Part shown: piece after piece, positions 63,183-64,000 of the stretch
Layout of the letters: each line of letters starts with the position of its first letter
Position numbering within the stretch: the stretch's first letter is position 1
Notes under the pieces: generated by a model
Told to the model about the DNA's origin: nothing
What the model saw: the letters and a program-made list of their open reading frames with translations, nothing else
Database searches by the model: none
Assembly (NCBI RefSeq): GCF_029953635.1
Contig: NZ_CP124543.1
Location: 6,356,367-6,420,366, forward strand
Direction: 5' to 3'
Source of the DNA: Halotia branconii CENA392
Lineage (GTDB): Bacteria; Cyanobacteriota; Cyanobacteriia; Cyanobacteriales; Nostocaceae
DNA length: 64,000 nt
Position numbers and translations under genes: made by a program

Positions 63183-63439
63183 TGCAACCTTCTTCCTTAT
63201 TAACTCCTGATGCTCAACTCGATTTGCGTGGCACTCCCTGCCCGATTAATTTTGTCCGAACAAAACTACGTCTAGAGCAAATGTCGCCCGGAGGTTTACT
63301 GGAAGTCTGGTTAGATGCTGGAGAACCAATTGAGCAGGTTCCTGATAGCTTGACAATGGCAGGTTATCAAGTAGAAAAAATTACAGATTGCGTTGGCTAT
63401 TTTTCTTTGTTAGTACGCCATCCTGTAATTACCTCATGA
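63182..63439 (+). CDS. TusA-family sulfurtransferase-like protein
   Basis: 85 aa from ATG 63182 (MQPSSLLTPD), overlapping the dnaJ TGA by one base; a GTG three bases earlier is also possible. LDLRGTPCPINFVRTKLRLE contains the conserved CPxP-type Cys that carries sulfur in TusA. Sits in the dnaJ-rsgA operon in cyanobacteria; its client is not known. The C-terminus is about 85 residues, the normal size. Confidence 0.88.
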   Translation: MQPSSLLTPDAQLDLRGTPCPINFVRTKLRLEQMSPGGLLEVWLDAGEPIEQVPDSLTMAGYQVEKITDCVGYFSLLVRHPVITS

Positions 63440-64000
63440 AAGTTTTTCCTGATGGGCAGTTGCTAGGTACAGTGTTAGCTGTACAAGCAAATTTTTACAA
63501 AGTTCAACTAGATGTAGACGACAAAGAAATAAATGCTTGTTTTCTTTTATGTACCCGTAGAACACGCCTAAAAAAAATTGGCCAACAAGTGATGGTGGGC
63601 GATCGCGTGGTCATAGAAGAGCCAGATTGGTCTGGAAGACGCGGGGCGATCGCTGATGTTCTCCCGCGTCAAACTCAGTTAGATCGCCCACCAATCGCCA
63701 ATACTAACCAAATCCTGCTGGTTTTTGCTGTTGCTGAACCACCTTTAGAACCTTATCAATTGAGTCGGTTTTTAGTGAAAGCTGAGTCTACTGAGTTAGA
63801 TGTACTTTTATGTCTGAATAAAAGCGATTTGGTTTCGCCAGAGGTACAACAGCAAATTTGCGATCGCCTACTTGCTTGGGGCTATCGACCGCTGTTTATT
63901 AGTGTCAAAAATCAGATCAATATTGACCAAGCGGCTAAATATTTGAGCAATAAAATTACTGTCATTGCTGGGCCTTCCGGTGTGGGTAAATCTAGCTTAA
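63436..64000 (+). CDS. rsgA: Ribosome small-subunit-dependent GTPase A, N-terminal part
   Basis: The first 188 codons are in the window. OB fold (GTVLAVQANFYKVQL... CFLLCTRRTRLKK ... MVGDRVVIE) followed by the permuted GTPase start: VLPRQTQLDRPPIANTNQIL (with DRPxIAN), the G4-type NKSD motif, and G1 GPSGVGKSSL near the edge. Late 30S maturation factor. ATG 63436 overlaps the previous stop (ATGA). Cut by the right edge. Confidence 0.95.
   Translation, partial: MKVFPDGQLLGTVLAVQANFYKVQLDVDDKEINACFLLCTRRTRLKKIGQQVMVGDRVVIEEPDWSGRRGAIADVLPRQTQLDRPPIANTNQILLVFAVAEPPLEPYQLSRFLVKAESTELDVLLCLNKSDLVSPEVQQQICDRLLAWGYRPLFISVKNQINIDQAAKYLSNKITVIAGPSGVGKSSL

Overview
The window is chromosome from a filamentous, probably heterocyst-forming cyanobacterium of the Nostoc/Anabaena group. 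Evidence: many HIP1 palindromes (GCGATCGC), heptameric tandem repeats (STRR type), a petH with a CpcD-like phycobilisome-linker domain, Calvin-cycle prk, ndhB, a cyanobacterial Mrp operon and the pilB-pilT-pilC order. No rRNA, tRNA, CRISPR array or phage was found.

Layout. 0-5.6 kb: housekeeping carbon and nitrogen metabolism (hom, petH on minus; prk, metK on plus). 6.4-16.6 kb: two sensor histidine kinases, a helicase (pcrA/uvrD), an odd DEDDh nuclease-like gene and much decay (a nonsense-mutated Uma2 nuclease gene, a histidine-kinase relic, a vapC relic, and an IS630-family element inserted into a palindromic MITE). 16.7-25.2 kb: ndhB, an RRM RNA-binding protein, a decayed two-gene module, topA, a 45-codon small gene overlapping aroQ, and a degenerate ADP-ribosylglycohydrolase-like gene. 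25.4-32 kb: a 7TM-HD phosphohydrolase (PgpH type), a lipoprotein with a duplicated domain, small membrane proteins, and a DoxX/lactonase pair. 32.7-35.2 kb: a divergent GMC oxidoreductase/DUF1622/glycine-zipper operon. 36-40.7 kb: a CPA2 antiporter followed by a tightly overlapping Mrp cation/proton antiporter operon that seems to lose its last gene at an IS-like scar. 41-50.8 kb: stress and accessory genes (pirin, Dps, aldo/keto reductase, DCC protein) and two toxin-antitoxin systems (HigBA with a perfect palindromic operator; MazEF). 51-58 kb: a saccharopine-dehydrogenase-like oxidoreductase, a four-helix-bundle gene inside an inverted-repeat cassette, then the type IV pilus motor genes pilB, pilT and pilC (minus). 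58.4-64 kb: grpE-dnaK-dnaJ-tusA-rsgA (the last cut by the window).

Functional links. prk and petH join electron transport to carbon fixation. The Mrp operon and CPA2 antiporter handle Na+/H+ and pH. pilB/T/C power twitching and DNA uptake. grpE/dnaK/dnaJ form the Hsp70 machine.

The most interesting structures outside normal genes are: (i) a ~504-bp cassette (52131-52634) with perfect 23-bp inverted ends built from TAGGGGC-type heptads, carrying a four-helix-bundle gene and supplying the C-termini and stop codons of two proteins; (ii) a pair of near-identical 129-bp MITE-like repeats 19 kb apart in opposite orientation, with a third divergent copy; (iii) a second MITE family with AGGACTTACGCA termini; (iv) a long hairpin leader ahead of metK; and (v) several genes caught in the act of decay by single nonsense changes.
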